Counted from the stretch's first letter, positions 1 to 7,394 are shown. The stretch is DNA of 9,995 bases from Minisyncoccota bacterium (GCA_023270095.1 JAGLSJ010000021.1:1-9995); one strand, 5' to 3'. Numbers and translations: made by a program. Notes: generated by a model not told the origin, from the sequence alone.

Positions 1-1544
1 TTGTGAATAAAATTGATGAAAAAGATAAAGACAAAATTGAAATTATCCCAGATAGATTTGCAAAAACATATCATAACTGGATGGAAAACTTGCACGATTG
101 GTGTATTTCTCGTCAGATTTGGTTTGGACATCGTGTTCCAGTTTGGTATAGGAATGAATTAAAAGGTAAGTCAAAATCAGGGTATAATATTTATGTTGGT
201 CTTGAGACACCGAAAGAAGATGGATGGATTCAAGATACGGATACTTTGGATACTTGGTTTTCGTCGGGGATGTGGACTTTTTCAACTTTACTTGCACAAG
301 ATAATCAAAAATATAAAACATTTGAAGATTGGATTGCAAATAGCCCAGATTTGAAAAAATTTCATCCAACTTCTGTTATGGAAACTGGATATGATATTTT
401 ATTTTTTTGGATTGCCAGAATGATTTTGATGACTACATATACACTTGGCGAAATTCCATTTGAAAATGTTTATTTGCATGGAATGGTGCGGGATAAACAG
501 GGGAGAAAAATGAGTAAATCTTTAGGAAATGGAATTGACCCGATTGAAATGATTGAAAAATATGGAACAGATGCTTTGCGATTAAGTATGATTATTGGTT
601 CAAGTCCAGGAAATGATTTGAAGCTTTATGAGGAAAAAATTGAAGGTTATCGGAATTTTGTGAATAAGCTTTGGAATGTTTCGAGGTATATAATAACAAG
701 TTTTGAAATTGAAAAAACTAATTCTAAAATAAATAGTGAAAATTTAACTTTTTCTGATAAGTGGATTTTAGGAGAAATGAGTAAATTGATAAACGAAGTA
801 AGTGATGATTTGGAAAAATATAGATTTTCACAAGCAGGCGAGAAGATAAAAGAGTTTACTTGGGACAAGCTGGCAGATTGGTATTTAGAGACGAGTAAGT
901 TTGAAAAAGATGGAGATAAAAATGTAATTCTCTCTAAAATTTTGGAAGATTTATTGAAGTTATCTCATCCTTTTATTCCTTTTGTAACGGAACAAATTTG
1001 GCAGGAGATGGGACAGGAGAAGTTGTTAATGATTGAAAAATGGCCAGAGAGAAATGATTATAATGATATTTTAGATATAAATGAAAGTGAGGAATATGTT
1101 ATTGAGAAAGTTCATAGTATTATAAAAAAAATACGAAACGCTAGAATAGAAAACGGTGTTGACTTGAGTAGAAAAATCAAGGCAGTTATTTATGCTGGTA
1201 AATATTATGAGTTAATAAAAAATGAAGGAATTCTGATTTCAAATCTTCAAACAGGGATTGATGAAATTGTTATTAAGAAGAGTGGAGATGCAATTGAAAA
1301 TGAAGTTTCTTTGAATGAGCAGGGGATTGATATATATTTGATTGGAATGATTGATAAGGAAAAAGAAGCTAAAAGGCTTAAAAAGGAAATACAAGAAACA
1401 GAGAAATATATAAAACAAATTAAAGGAAAATTGGATAATAAGCAATTTGTACAAAATGCGCCAGCTGAGATTGTTGAAAAAGAAAAAGAAAAACTTTCAG
1501 AAAGCGAGAATAGGTTAAAAGAACTAAAAAAGAAATTGGCATAG
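1..1544 (+). CDS. valS: Valyl-tRNA synthetase, C-terminal part (5' end outside window)
   Basis: Class I aminoacyl-tRNA synthetase that charges tRNA-Val in the cytoplasm. The frame is open from the window edge, so the GTG at 3 is an internal codon; the N-terminal HIGH motif and most of the editing domain lie upstream. Counting from that GTG, visible landmarks are WMENLHDWCISRQIWFGHR (26-44), LDTWFSS (82-88), HPTSVMETGYDILFFW (121-136), and the KMSKS signature (169-173, bases 507-521) followed by LGNGIDP. An anticodon-binding helical region with SHPFIPF (321-327) follows. The last ~65 residues are a Lys/Glu-rich coiled coil, the tRNA-binding arm typical of ValRS, which separates it from IleRS and LeuRS. 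It ends with TAG at 1542-1544. A 242-base gap with its own promoter separates it from hsp20, so the two are probably separate transcription units. Confidence 0.97.
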   Translation, partial: VNKIDEKDKDKIEIIPDRFAKTYHNWMENLHDWCISRQIWFGHRVPVWYRNELKGKSKSGYNIYVGLETPKEDGWIQDTDTLDTWFSSGMWTFSTLLAQDNQKYKTFEDWIANSPDLKKFHPTSVMETGYDILFFWIARMILMTTYTLGEIPFENVYLHGMVRDKQGRKMSKSLGNGIDPIEMIEKYGTDALRLSMIIGSSPGNDLKLYEEKIEGYRNFVNKLWNVSRYIITSFEIEKTNSKINSENLTFSDKWILGEMSKLINEVSDDLEKYRFSQAGEKIKEFTWDKLADWYLETSKFEKDGDKNVILSKILEDLLKLSHPFIPFVTEQIWQEMGQEKLLMIEKWPERNDYNDILDINESEEYVIEKVHSIIKKIRNARIENGVDLSRKIKAVIYAGKYYELIKNEGILISNLQTGIDEIVIKKSGDAIENEVSLNEQGIDIYLIGMIDKEKEAKRLKKEIQETEKYIKQIKGKLDNKQFVQNAPAEIVEKEKEKLSESENRLKELKKKLA

Positions 1545-1664
1545 TTGAATTATAATTTGTCCTTATTAATAATTGAAACTTTGTATGTTTTAGACACTTG
1601 TGACATTCTATTGAGGGGATAAATTATTCAGCAATATGAAAAGAATGTTAAAATAAATAAGTCC

Positions 1665-1692
1665 TTGTTGTAATTTTTAAAAATGGTATAAT
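1665..1692 (+). promoter_or_regulatory. Probable sigma-70 promoter of hsp20, extended -10
   Basis: A perfect TATAAT lies at 1687-1692, preceded by TGG at 1684-1686, which makes a TGnTATAAT extended -10. A weak -35 (TTGTTG, 1665-1670) sits 16 bp upstream. The predicted transcript starts near 1699, leaving a leader of about 88 bases before the first ATG. There is no CIRCE-type inverted repeat (TTAGCACTC-N9-GAGTGCTAA), so HrcA control is not indicated. The promoter is a pattern match in AT-rich DNA, but the extended -10 is exact. Confidence 0.6.
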
Positions 1693-1700
1693 ATTGATAG

Positions 1701-1746
1701 ACATTTATAGGAAATGTTTTATATGTTGGTTTGCGGATAAACATTT
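1701..1746 (+). promoter_or_regulatory. hsp20 mRNA leader with two mutually exclusive hairpins
   Basis: ACATTT (1701-1706) can pair with AAATGT (1712-1717) over a 5-base loop. The same second arm, read as AAATGTTT (1712-1719), is a perfect 8-bp complement of AAACATTT (1739-1746) over a 19-base loop. Both cannot form together. The region lies inside the predicted leader. Neither hairpin covers the start codon at 1787, and the stems are A/U-rich, so a regulatory role such as temperature sensing is only a possibility. Confidence 0.3.
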
Positions 1747-1786
1747 ATAATTTATATCATTTACTAAATAAAATAAAAATAAAAAT

Positions 1787-2380
1787 ATGACAATGAAAAA
1801 AAAATCATTTTTAGAAAAAATTAGTGGGTCCGAAAAGAACAAGTCAGAAAAAGAAAAGAGCGTTGAAGTGAATAATTATGAAGAAGAAATTAACGATATT
1901 ATGAAGGAAAATATTAAATTTGAAAATTATGATGATGAAAATGTTGAAGACAGAGAGAAGGAGGTAGTAGAAGCAGAGAAAGGTGTAGATAGGAATGATG
2001 CGAATAAAGAAAATGATGTTCAAGATTGGGATGAAAAGGAAAATATTGAAGAAGGACAACTGACGGTTGATGTTTATAAAACAAAAGATCTTATTGTGAT
2101 AAAATCTATAATCGGTGGAGTTCGTCCTGAAGATTTAGATATTTCTGTGACAAGTGATATGGTTACTATTAAAGGGAAAAGAGTTAATTCGGATGAAGTG
2201 ATTGCTGATGATTATTATTATCAAGAATGTTTTTGGGGGAATTTTTCCCGTTCAATCATTTTGCCAGACGATATTAAAACTGATGGTGTTGAGGCAATCA
2301 TAAAAAACGGCATATTAACACTTAATCTTCCGAAAATTGAAAAAAACTCTTTAACGAAAATTAAGGTAATAGAAGAATAA
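1787..2380 (+). CDS. hsp20: Hsp20 / alpha-crystallin family small heat-shock protein with extended charged N-terminus
   Basis: ATP-independent holdase chaperone that should bind unfolding cytoplasmic proteins. The alpha-crystallin domain runs from about residue 90 to the C-terminus: it opens with GQLTVDVYKT (90-99), contains the repeated-strand motif GVRPEDLDISV and MVTIKGKR, and closes with NGILTLNLPK (174-183), matching the family G-x-L box. IKV at 192-194 fits the C-terminal I-x-I/V tail that docks subunits. Residues 1-89 are unlike a classical short Hsp20 N-arm: they are low complexity, rich in E, D, K and N, and probably disordered. Length 197 is long for the family (usually about 140-160). 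Two ATGs (1787, 1793) could start translation, and no Shine-Dalgarno precedes either. The gene has its own promoter and a 322-base gap after it, so it looks monocistronic and not part of the pilus operon. Confidence 0.93.
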   Translation: MTMKKKSFLEKISGSEKNKSEKEKSVEVNNYEEEINDIMKENIKFENYDDENVEDREKEVVEAEKGVDRNDANKENDVQDWDEKENIEEGQLTVDVYKTKDLIVIKSIIGGVRPEDLDISVTSDMVTIKGKRVNSDEVIADDYYYQECFWGNFSRSIILPDDIKTDGVEAIIKNGILTLNLPKIEKNSLTKIKVIEE

Positions 2381-2513
2381 TTTATTGCGAAAGAGTTTTA
2401 AGATTTTTGCCTGAAGAAAGTGTTTAATTATTTTTTGAAATAAAGAAAATTCTGATAAATTAGCAAAACTAAACTTTTAGAATTTATTTTCTCTTTAAAT
2501 CTAGATTTTTTCA

Positions 2514-2547
2514 GGATTTATGTTGAATTTGTTTTAGTAAGAATGAC
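2514..2547 (-). repeat. Possible decayed copy of the dispersed palindromic repeat
   Basis: Read on the minus strand this begins with GTCATTCT (complement of 2540-2547) and reaches AATCC about 34 bases later, the same spacing scheme as the clearer copies at 7395, 8163 and 9142. The sequence between those ends is not convincingly alike, so this could be chance. Confidence 0.25.
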
Positions 2548-2641
2548 AAAAACTGTGTTTTTTATTGGTTTCAGCAATACTTATTAAGCAGGTTTATCAT
2601 GAAAAATAGAACAGATTAACTTTGTTAATAAAAGCATTGTC

Positions 2642-2670
2642 TTGAAATAAGTTATAGATATGTTTTATAT
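2642..2670 (+). promoter_or_regulatory. Candidate promoter of pilM
   Basis: TTGAAA (2642-2647) is followed after 17 bp by TTATAT (2665-2670). A start near 2677 would give a leader of about 25 bases before the ATG at 2703. Both boxes are imperfect and the surroundings are nearly pure A/T, so the call is tentative. It is the best -35/-10 pair in the gap upstream of the pilus genes. Confidence 0.4.
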
Positions 2671-2702
2671 ATTAGAGATTTAATTTTTAATTTATTTTTT
2701 AA

Positions 2703-3797
2703 ATGTTTAATCTTTTTAAGAAAAAATGTAATAGTTATTTGGGCATTGATATTGGTACAACTGGAATTAGAGTTGTGCAACTTGGAAAAACTGAAGAGGG
2801 TATCAAATTAGAAAATTATGCTTACTTAGAAACGAAAGAGTACTTAGAAATTCTAGGCAAGCAGGATGATTTTAATGATATTAAAATGTCAAATAACAAG
2901 ATAGTCGCTGATCTGAGAAGCATAATATTGGAGGCAGATATCAATACAAATGAAGTAATTATGTCAATTCCTACATCTTCTGCTTTTTCGTCGACTATTA
3001 TTTTGCCAGATATTCCAGAAAGTGAAATCGCAAAAGCTGTTGATTTTGAAGCAAGAAGGTATATTCCAATCCCCTTAGATGAGGTTGTTTTTGATTGGAG
3101 TGTAATTAAGAAGAAACAAAAAGTAAAGAAGAATAAAATAGACGATTCTTTAGAAAATGAAATATTGTTAGTGGCTATTTCTAGAGAAACCACTAGCAAA
3201 TATGTAAATATTGTAAAAGCGTTGGGCTTAGAATTAGTTTCTTTAGAAACAGAGCCTTTTTCTCTTGCCAGATGTTTAGTAGGTCAAGAAGAAGGAGTTT
3301 TTGAAATTGTTGATATGGGAAATAAAACGACAAGCATTACTATTATTGAAGATGGCGCTGTCTCAGGAAGTCATAATATATCTGGTACTGGAGGAGAAGA
3401 GATTACGAAAATGATTAGTAGAGGTTTTAATGTTGATTTAAATAGAGCTGAAAAATTAAAAATAGACTTTAGTTCTAATAAAAATAAGGATTTAGAAAAT
3501 AAGATGTTTGATATTATTTTGCCTATGACTAACGTTATTGCTTCGGAGCTTAAAAGAGTGAATGATTTACATCTTGCTGATAATAAGAAGAAGGTAAAAA
3601 AAATCATTTTAACGGGAGGAACAATTGGAATTCCAAGATTAATAGAACATCTTTCTAAGGAATTAGAAATTCCTGTGGAAATTGGTAATCCTTGGAAAGA
3701 TGTAATATATAACACTTCTTTATCTGATAAGTTAGAAAAAAATGCACCATTTTTTTCTATAGCGGTTGGTCTTGCTTTGAGAGGATTTGAAAAATAA
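2703..3797 (+). CDS. pilM: Type IV pilus assembly protein PilM (actin-like ATPase)
   Basis: PilM is a cytoplasmic FtsA/actin-fold protein that binds the N-terminal tail of PilN and joins the PilN/PilO alignment complex to the motor. Actin-fold nucleotide motifs are visible: LGIDIGTTGIRVVQL (13-27, phosphate 1), VDMGNKTTS (203-211, phosphate 2), and LTGGTIGIP (303-311, adenosine loop). The segment around 91-110 and PLDEVVFDW match the family pattern. Length 364 is normal. The start at 2703 is the first ATG in frame and gives the short hydrophobic-basic N-terminus (MFNLFKKK) usual for PilM; there is no Shine-Dalgarno. pilB follows after 65 bases. No pilN or pilO gene is next to it, which is unusual, since pilM commonly heads pilMNO. 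A close ETA would be another FtsA-like protein, but the pil context makes PilM much more likely. Confidence 0.92.
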   Translation: MFNLFKKKCNSYLGIDIGTTGIRVVQLGKTEEGIKLENYAYLETKEYLEILGKQDDFNDIKMSNNKIVADLRSIILEADINTNEVIMSIPTSSAFSSTIILPDIPESEIAKAVDFEARRYIPIPLDEVVFDWSVIKKKQKVKKNKIDDSLENEILLVAISRETTSKYVNIVKALGLELVSLETEPFSLARCLVGQEEGVFEIVDMGNKTTSITIIEDGAVSGSHNISGTGGEEITKMISRGFNVDLNRAEKLKIDFSSNKNKDLENKMFDIILPMTNVIASELKRVNDLHLADNKKKVKKIILTGGTIGIPRLIEHLSKELEIPVEIGNPWKDVIYNTSLSDKLEKNAPFFSIAVGLALRGFEK

Positions 3798-3806
3798 ATT
3801 TTTCAA
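3787..3806 (+). repeat. Perfect inverted repeat over the pilM stop codon
   Basis: TTGAAAAAT (3787-3795) and ATTTTTCAA (3798-3806) are exact reverse complements separated by two bases. The pilM stop TAA is at 3795-3797, at the centre of the hairpin. In RNA this would be roughly an 8-bp A/U-rich stem with a 4-base loop. No U run follows it beyond the arm itself, so it is at most a weak terminator. It could slow release or decay at the pilM end, or be fortuitous. Confidence 0.35.
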
Positions 3807-3816
3807 TGTGAGATTT

Positions 3817-3825
3817 TGATATAAT
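3817..3825 (+). promoter_or_regulatory. Candidate extended -10 promoter of pilB
   Basis: TGATATAAT (3817-3825) is an exact TGnTATAAT extended -10. No -35 is recognisable at 16-18 bp. A transcript starting near 3832 would have a 31-base leader to the pilB ATG. A second AT box, TATAAA (3849-3854), lies only 8 bases before the ATG and could give a leaderless message instead. Readthrough from pilM is also possible across the 65-base gap. Confidence 0.45.
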
Positions 3826-3862
3826 TAGTTTTAAGGAGATTTATTTTATATAAAGCAACACA

Positions 3863-5608
3863 ATGAATGATGAATATTCGAAAAAAGTTTGCAATTATTT
3901 GGTTTCTACTAATATCGTAGATGAGAAGACTGCCGATGAGTTATATGACGAAGCAGTTAAAAGTGGTTTGGATGTTTTTGGTAATCTTATCAAGAGAAAA
4001 ATAGATAACGAAGAAAATATAACAAAAATAAAGGCAAAATTTTTGAATGTCAATTATATGAATCTAAAAGAAGATCCTATTGATAATGAGGTTTTGAAGG
4101 AAATTTCAGAGAAGGCAGCTCTTTTTTATAGATTTATACCGTTTGAAAAGCAGGGAAATCTAATCAAAATTGGTATGGTTGACCCTGTAAATGTTGAGGC
4201 ACTTGATGCCTTGAAATTTATTTCTGTAAAACGAAATTTGAAAACAAATATATTTGTTATTTCTAAAAGCAGTTTTAATGCTGCTGTAAAACAATATAGA
4301 GAGTTTGGCGAGGAGTTGAAGAATGTCTTGAAAAATGTAGATCAAGTGATTGATAAAAAAGATGATGGTAAAAAGGATAAAAAAAATATTGATAAGATTT
4401 CAGAAGAGGCTCCAGTGACTAAAATTGTTGATATAATAATTACGCATGCCATAGAAGGAAAAGCGAGTGATATTCATATTGAGCCTAATGAGAATAGTTT
4501 GGTGGTTAGATATAGATTAGATGGAATTTTACATAATAGCTTAATTCTTCCAAAAAAAATTAGTTCTGCTGTAATCTCGAGAATCAAGATTCTTGCTAGT
4601 TTGAAAATTGATGAAACAAGAAAGCCTCAAGATGGGAGATTTAGATTTAGTAGTTCTGGGAGTTCGGAACGAAGTGTTGATTTGCGTATTTCTACTTTTC
4701 CTACCGTTAATGGCGAAAAAATTGTAATGAGAATTCTTGATACGTCTTCTGATATTAATGATTTTGAAAGTTTAGGGATTATGAAAAGGGGGTTGAGTAT
4801 TATTAATGAAAATATTGCAAAGCCTTTTGGAATTATATTAGTTACTGGACCAACGGGAAGTGGAAAGTCAACAACTCTTTATGCAATGTTAAAGATTTTA
4901 AATAAAGAAGGCGTTAATATTGTGACATTAGAAGATCCGGTGGAATATTTTATGAAAGGAATTAATCAAAGTCAAATTAAAGCAGAAATTGGTTATACTT
5001 TTTCGTCTGGGTTAAGATCTATTTTGCGTCAAGATCCAGATATTATTATGGTTGGAGAAATCAGAGATAAGGAAACGGCAGAACTTGCTACTCATGCTGC
5101 ACTTACTGGTCATTTAGTTTTATCTACTCTTCATACAAATAATGCGACAGGAGTTATTTCAAGACTTATTGATATGGGCATAGAACCTTTTATTTTATCA
5201 TCTTCTCTTAATGTAGCTGTCGGACAAAGACTTGTTAGAAAATTATGTAATCATTGCAAGGAAGAAATCGTTCCTCCTCCCGCGATACTAGATCTTATCA
5301 AAAAAGAGTTGAAGGATATTCCTGAAGATCAAAAACAAGATTTAAATTTAGAAAAAGGAATTAGGCTGTTTCAAGGAAAAGGCTGTGAGGAATGCAAAAA
5401 AACAGGAACTTCCGGAAGAATTGGTATTTACGAAGTCTTGTCGATGACTCCAGAGATAGAGTCTGCTATGTCATCTAATGTTACAGATCATGATATTGTA
5501 GTGGAGTCAAAAAAACAAGGAATGATAACAATGAAACAAGACGGAATTATGAAAGCTATTTTAGGGTTAACTAGTATTGAGGAGGTTCTTAGGGTTACGG
5601 AAGAATAA
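3863..5608 (+). CDS. pilB: Type IV pilus extension ATPase PilB (GspE family)
   Basis: Hexameric cytoplasmic motor ATPase that drives pilin insertion during pilus extension. Residues 1-140 resemble the GspE/MshEN N-terminal domain; 150-175 is a Lys/Asp-rich linker. The core follows: SDIHIEP and VRYRLDGIL region, KPQDGRF, and RISTFPTVNGEKIVMRIL. Walker A is GPTGSGKST (329-337), the Asp box EDPVEY is 357-362, Walker B is DPDIIMVGEIRD (391-402) with catalytic Glu399, and the His box spans 411-424. A zinc tetracysteine, C462-x2-C465 and C508-x2-C511, is the mark that separates PilB/GspE from PilT. Length 581 is normal. The ATG at 3863 is forced, because an in-frame TAA (3851) lies just upstream. 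An AAGGAG at 3833-3838 is 24 bases away, too far to serve as its ribosome binding site. All catalytic residues are intact. Confidence 0.97.
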   Translation: MNDEYSKKVCNYLVSTNIVDEKTADELYDEAVKSGLDVFGNLIKRKIDNEENITKIKAKFLNVNYMNLKEDPIDNEVLKEISEKAALFYRFIPFEKQGNLIKIGMVDPVNVEALDALKFISVKRNLKTNIFVISKSSFNAAVKQYREFGEELKNVLKNVDQVIDKKDDGKKDKKNIDKISEEAPVTKIVDIIITHAIEGKASDIHIEPNENSLVVRYRLDGILHNSLILPKKISSAVISRIKILASLKIDETRKPQDGRFRFSSSGSSERSVDLRISTFPTVNGEKIVMRILDTSSDINDFESLGIMKRGLSIINENIAKPFGIILVTGPTGSGKSTTLYAMLKILNKEGVNIVTLEDPVEYFMKGINQSQIKAEIGYTFSSGLRSILRQDPDIIMVGEIRDKETAELATHAALTGHLVLSTLHTNNATGVISRLIDMGIEPFILSSSLNVAVGQRLVRKLCNHCKEEIVPPPAILDLIKKELKDIPEDQKQDLNLEKGIRLFQGKGCEECKKTGTSGRIGIYEVLSMTPEIESAMSSNVTDHDIVVESKKQGMITMKQDGIMKAILGLTSIEEVLRVTEE

Positions 5609-5805
5609 TTATCTTGAATTACAAAATACATAGATAGAAGATTTTAATCAACTAATGAAAAATTTAATTTAGAATTTTTAAATCTTAGATTCTTGATTTT
5701 CCAGAAATAACAAAAATTATATTTTTAGAAATATGATTTTAATATTTTCGCTAGGAGAAGGTGGCAGAACATAAGTATCTCTTAACTAAGAATATTTTGT
5801 GTATG

Positions 5806-5814
5806 TGTTATAAA
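5806..5814 (+). promoter_or_regulatory. Candidate extended -10 promoter of the receiver gene
   Basis: TGTTATAAA (5806-5814) matches TGnTATAAT except for the last base. No -35 is visible at normal spacing. The start would fall near 5821, leaving about 14 bases before the ATG at 5835, with no room for a classical Shine-Dalgarno. The 226-base gap after pilB supports a separate promoter somewhere in this interval. Confidence 0.4.
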
Positions 5815-5834
5815 TTTAATTAAATTATAAATAT

Positions 5835-6233
5835 ATGAAGGAAAATAGTGAAACAAAAGTTTTGATAATTGAAGATGATGTTTATATTTCTGAAATGTAT
5901 AAGATTAAATTTGAGTCTGAAAATTATAAAACTGTTATAACTAATAATGGGTCGGAAGTAATTAACCTAATTAAAAAAGAAAAACCAAATATTATTCTTT
6001 TAGATATTGTTATGCCTGTAATGGATGGGTTTGATGTATTGAAAATAATTAAAAGTAATAAAAAATTTAATAATATACCTGTTGTTATGTTGACGAATTT
6101 AAGTCAAAAAGAAAGCATTGAGAGGGTTTTTGAACTTGGGGCTAAAGGTTATATCGTTAAATCTCACTTTACTCCCTCGGAGGTTGTGAAAAAGGTTAAG
6201 GACATTTTAGACGGTAATGAAAGTGACGATTAA
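5835..6233 (+). CDS. Receiver-only (CheY-like) response regulator between pilB and pilT
   Basis: A single phosphoacceptor REC domain fills the 132 residues; no DNA-binding or enzymatic output domain follows. The acidic pocket is E13-D14-D15 in VLIIEDD, the phosphoacceptor is Asp57 in LLDIVMPVMDG, the switch Thr is T87 in VVMLTN, and the conserved Lys is K109 in GYIVKSHFTPSEVV. All signalling residues are present, so phosphorylation is expected. Such stand-alone receivers act by binding partner proteins, as CheY does for flagella and PilG/PilH do for type IV pili. Its place between the extension and retraction motor genes suggests a pilus role by inference. No histidine kinase is in the window. 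The ATG at 5835 follows an A/T-only stretch without a Shine-Dalgarno. An alternative reading, a general two-component regulator that happens to sit here, cannot be excluded. Confidence 0.93.
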   Translation: MKENSETKVLIIEDDVYISEMYKIKFESENYKTVITNNGSEVINLIKKEKPNIILLDIVMPVMDGFDVLKIIKSNKKFNNIPVVMLTNLSQKESIERVFELGAKGYIVKSHFTPSEVVKKVKDILDGNESDD

Positions 6234-6291
6234 TGTTTTGTTAGAATCTATACAGAGAAATCCATATTAGAAAATTTAATATTAATTTTTT

Positions 6292-6297
6292 TATAAA
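6292..6297 (+). promoter_or_regulatory. Possible -10 box giving a leaderless pilT message
   Basis: TATAAA at 6292-6297 ends 7 bases before the pilT ATG at 6305, the distance expected when transcription begins at the start codon itself. No Shine-Dalgarno is present. There is no good -35, and the 71-base gap could equally be crossed by readthrough from the receiver gene. Low confidence because AT-rich sequence produces such boxes easily. Confidence 0.25.
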
Positions 6298-6304
6298 GTA
6301 ATAT

Positions 6305-7384
6305 ATGACAAGTATAAATATCAAACAAGAATTAGAAGGTTTATTGTCAATTACTGCTCAAGAAGGACATTCAGATCTTCATTTGTCTGTTGGTAGATAT
6401 CCCACTGTAAGAATGGATGGCAGACTAATTCCTCTTACAAACAAGGAAATGCTAACTCCTCGGAAAGTTAAAGAATTAGTAAATGCTTTTTTAACTGATG
6501 GGCAGAGAGAAAAATTTCAAAATAAAAAAGAGTTAGACATTTCATATGATTTTAAGGGTGAGGCTAGATTCAGAATAAATGTTTTTTATCAGAGAGGTTT
6601 TGTAAGCGCGGCATTTCGGCTTATTTCTTCAAAAATAAGAACACTTGAAGAGCTTGAGGTTCCAAGTTCGGTTTATGATTTTACAAAACCATCTCAGGGA
6701 TTTGTTTTGGTTGTTGGTCCTTCTGGTCACGGAAAATCCACGACGCTTGCAGCATTGATTGATAGAATAAATCACATAAAATATGAACATATAATTACAA
6801 TTGAAGATCCGATTGAGTATATCTATACTCAAGATAGATGCATTGTTAATCAAAGAGAGGTTCATACCGATACCGACTCGTTCAATAGTGCTCTTCGAAG
6901 TATTTTCAGAGAAGATGCTGATGTTGTACTTGTTGGTGAAATGAGAGATGCCGAAACAATTAGTACGGCAATTACTGCTGCTGAAACTGGTCATCTCGTT
7001 TTTGCTACTTTACATACAAATAGCGCTTCACAAACTATTGAAAGAATCATCGATAGTTTTCCAGCAGGGCAACAAAATCAGATTAGAACACAACTAGCTG
7101 GAAATCTTCTTGGTATTGTTTCTCAGCGTTTGATTCCAAAAATAGAAGGTGGAAGAGTTCCTGCGATAGAGATTATGATTGCTAATTCTGCTGTGAGAAA
7201 TTTAATTAGAGAAAACAAAACACATCAGTTAGATTTGGTTATTAATACTAGTGCTGATGAAGGAATGATTTCAATGAATAGCTCCTTAGCAAATTTAGTG
7301 AAAGATAAAAAAATATCTATGGAAAATGCGGAATTATATTCTACTAATGTTAATGATCTTAAGATGATGATGCAAAGAAGATAG
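6305..7384 (+). CDS. pilT: Type IV pilus retraction ATPase PilT
   Basis: Hexameric cytoplasmic ATPase that depolymerises the pilus, powering twitching, surface attachment and DNA pull-in. The N-terminal PAS-like half includes SDLHLSVGRYPTVRMDGRL. Walker A is GPSGHGKST (138-146), the Asp box EDPIEY is 167-172, Walker B is DADVVLVGEMRD (204-215) with Glu212, and the His box is TGHLVFATLHT (228-238). AVRNLIRE (296-303) corresponds to the AIRNLIRE motif diagnostic of PilT and needed for retraction. There is no tetracysteine zinc site, unlike PilB, and the length of 359 is typical. It starts at the only sensible ATG, without a Shine-Dalgarno. It lies 71 bases after the receiver gene and is followed after 10 bases by a copy of the dispersed repeat. 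Its presence with PilB implies dynamic pili and not a pure secretion system. Confidence 0.97.
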   Translation: MTSINIKQELEGLLSITAQEGHSDLHLSVGRYPTVRMDGRLIPLTNKEMLTPRKVKELVNAFLTDGQREKFQNKKELDISYDFKGEARFRINVFYQRGFVSAAFRLISSKIRTLEELEVPSSVYDFTKPSQGFVLVVGPSGHGKSTTLAALIDRINHIKYEHIITIEDPIEYIYTQDRCIVNQREVHTDTDSFNSALRSIFREDADVVLVGEMRDAETISTAITAAETGHLVFATLHTNSASQTIERIIDSFPAGQQNQIRTQLAGNLLGIVSQRLIPKIEGGRVPAIEIMIANSAVRNLIRENKTHQLDLVINTSADEGMISMNSSLANLVKDKKISMENAELYSTNVNDLKMMMQRR

Positions 7385-7394
7385 AAACACAGTA

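Larger units (their letters stand above)
2381..2702. other. 322-base non-coding gap between hsp20 and pilM
   Basis: No convincing open frame, tRNA or terminator is visible here. Present are a 12-bp perfect palindrome AAATCTAGATTT (2497-2508) followed by a T run, a 7-bp inverted pair AAATTCT / AGAATTT around 2447-2485, a possible decayed copy of the dispersed repeat (2514-2547), and near the right end the likely pilM promoter. The rest is unstructured AT-rich sequence to my reading. Confidence 0.5.

Noticed and set aside
3..5. GTG as the start of the valyl-tRNA synthetase gene
   Set aside because: The frame is open to the window edge and the protein begins in the middle of the conserved ValRS core, so the gene is cut by the window and the GTG is an internal Val codon.
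1609..1640. Another repeat copy starting GACATTCT
   Set aside because: Only about eight bases resemble the repeat end; the interior and the AATCCC box are missing.
2822..3199. 125-codon open frame on the minus strand inside pilM
   Set aside because: It lies wholly opposite pilM, has no recognisable motif or start signal, and reflects A/T-biased codon use of the real gene. The same holds for other minus-strand frames at 43-369, 647-868, 1239-1454, 1844-2059, 3371-3715, 4160-4345 and 6629-6994.
6262..6291. AT-only palindrome TTAATATTAA flanked by A and T runs before pilT, as a terminator
   Set aside because: The stem has no G-C pair and a central mismatch; such patterns are expected by chance in this composition, and pilT follows at once.
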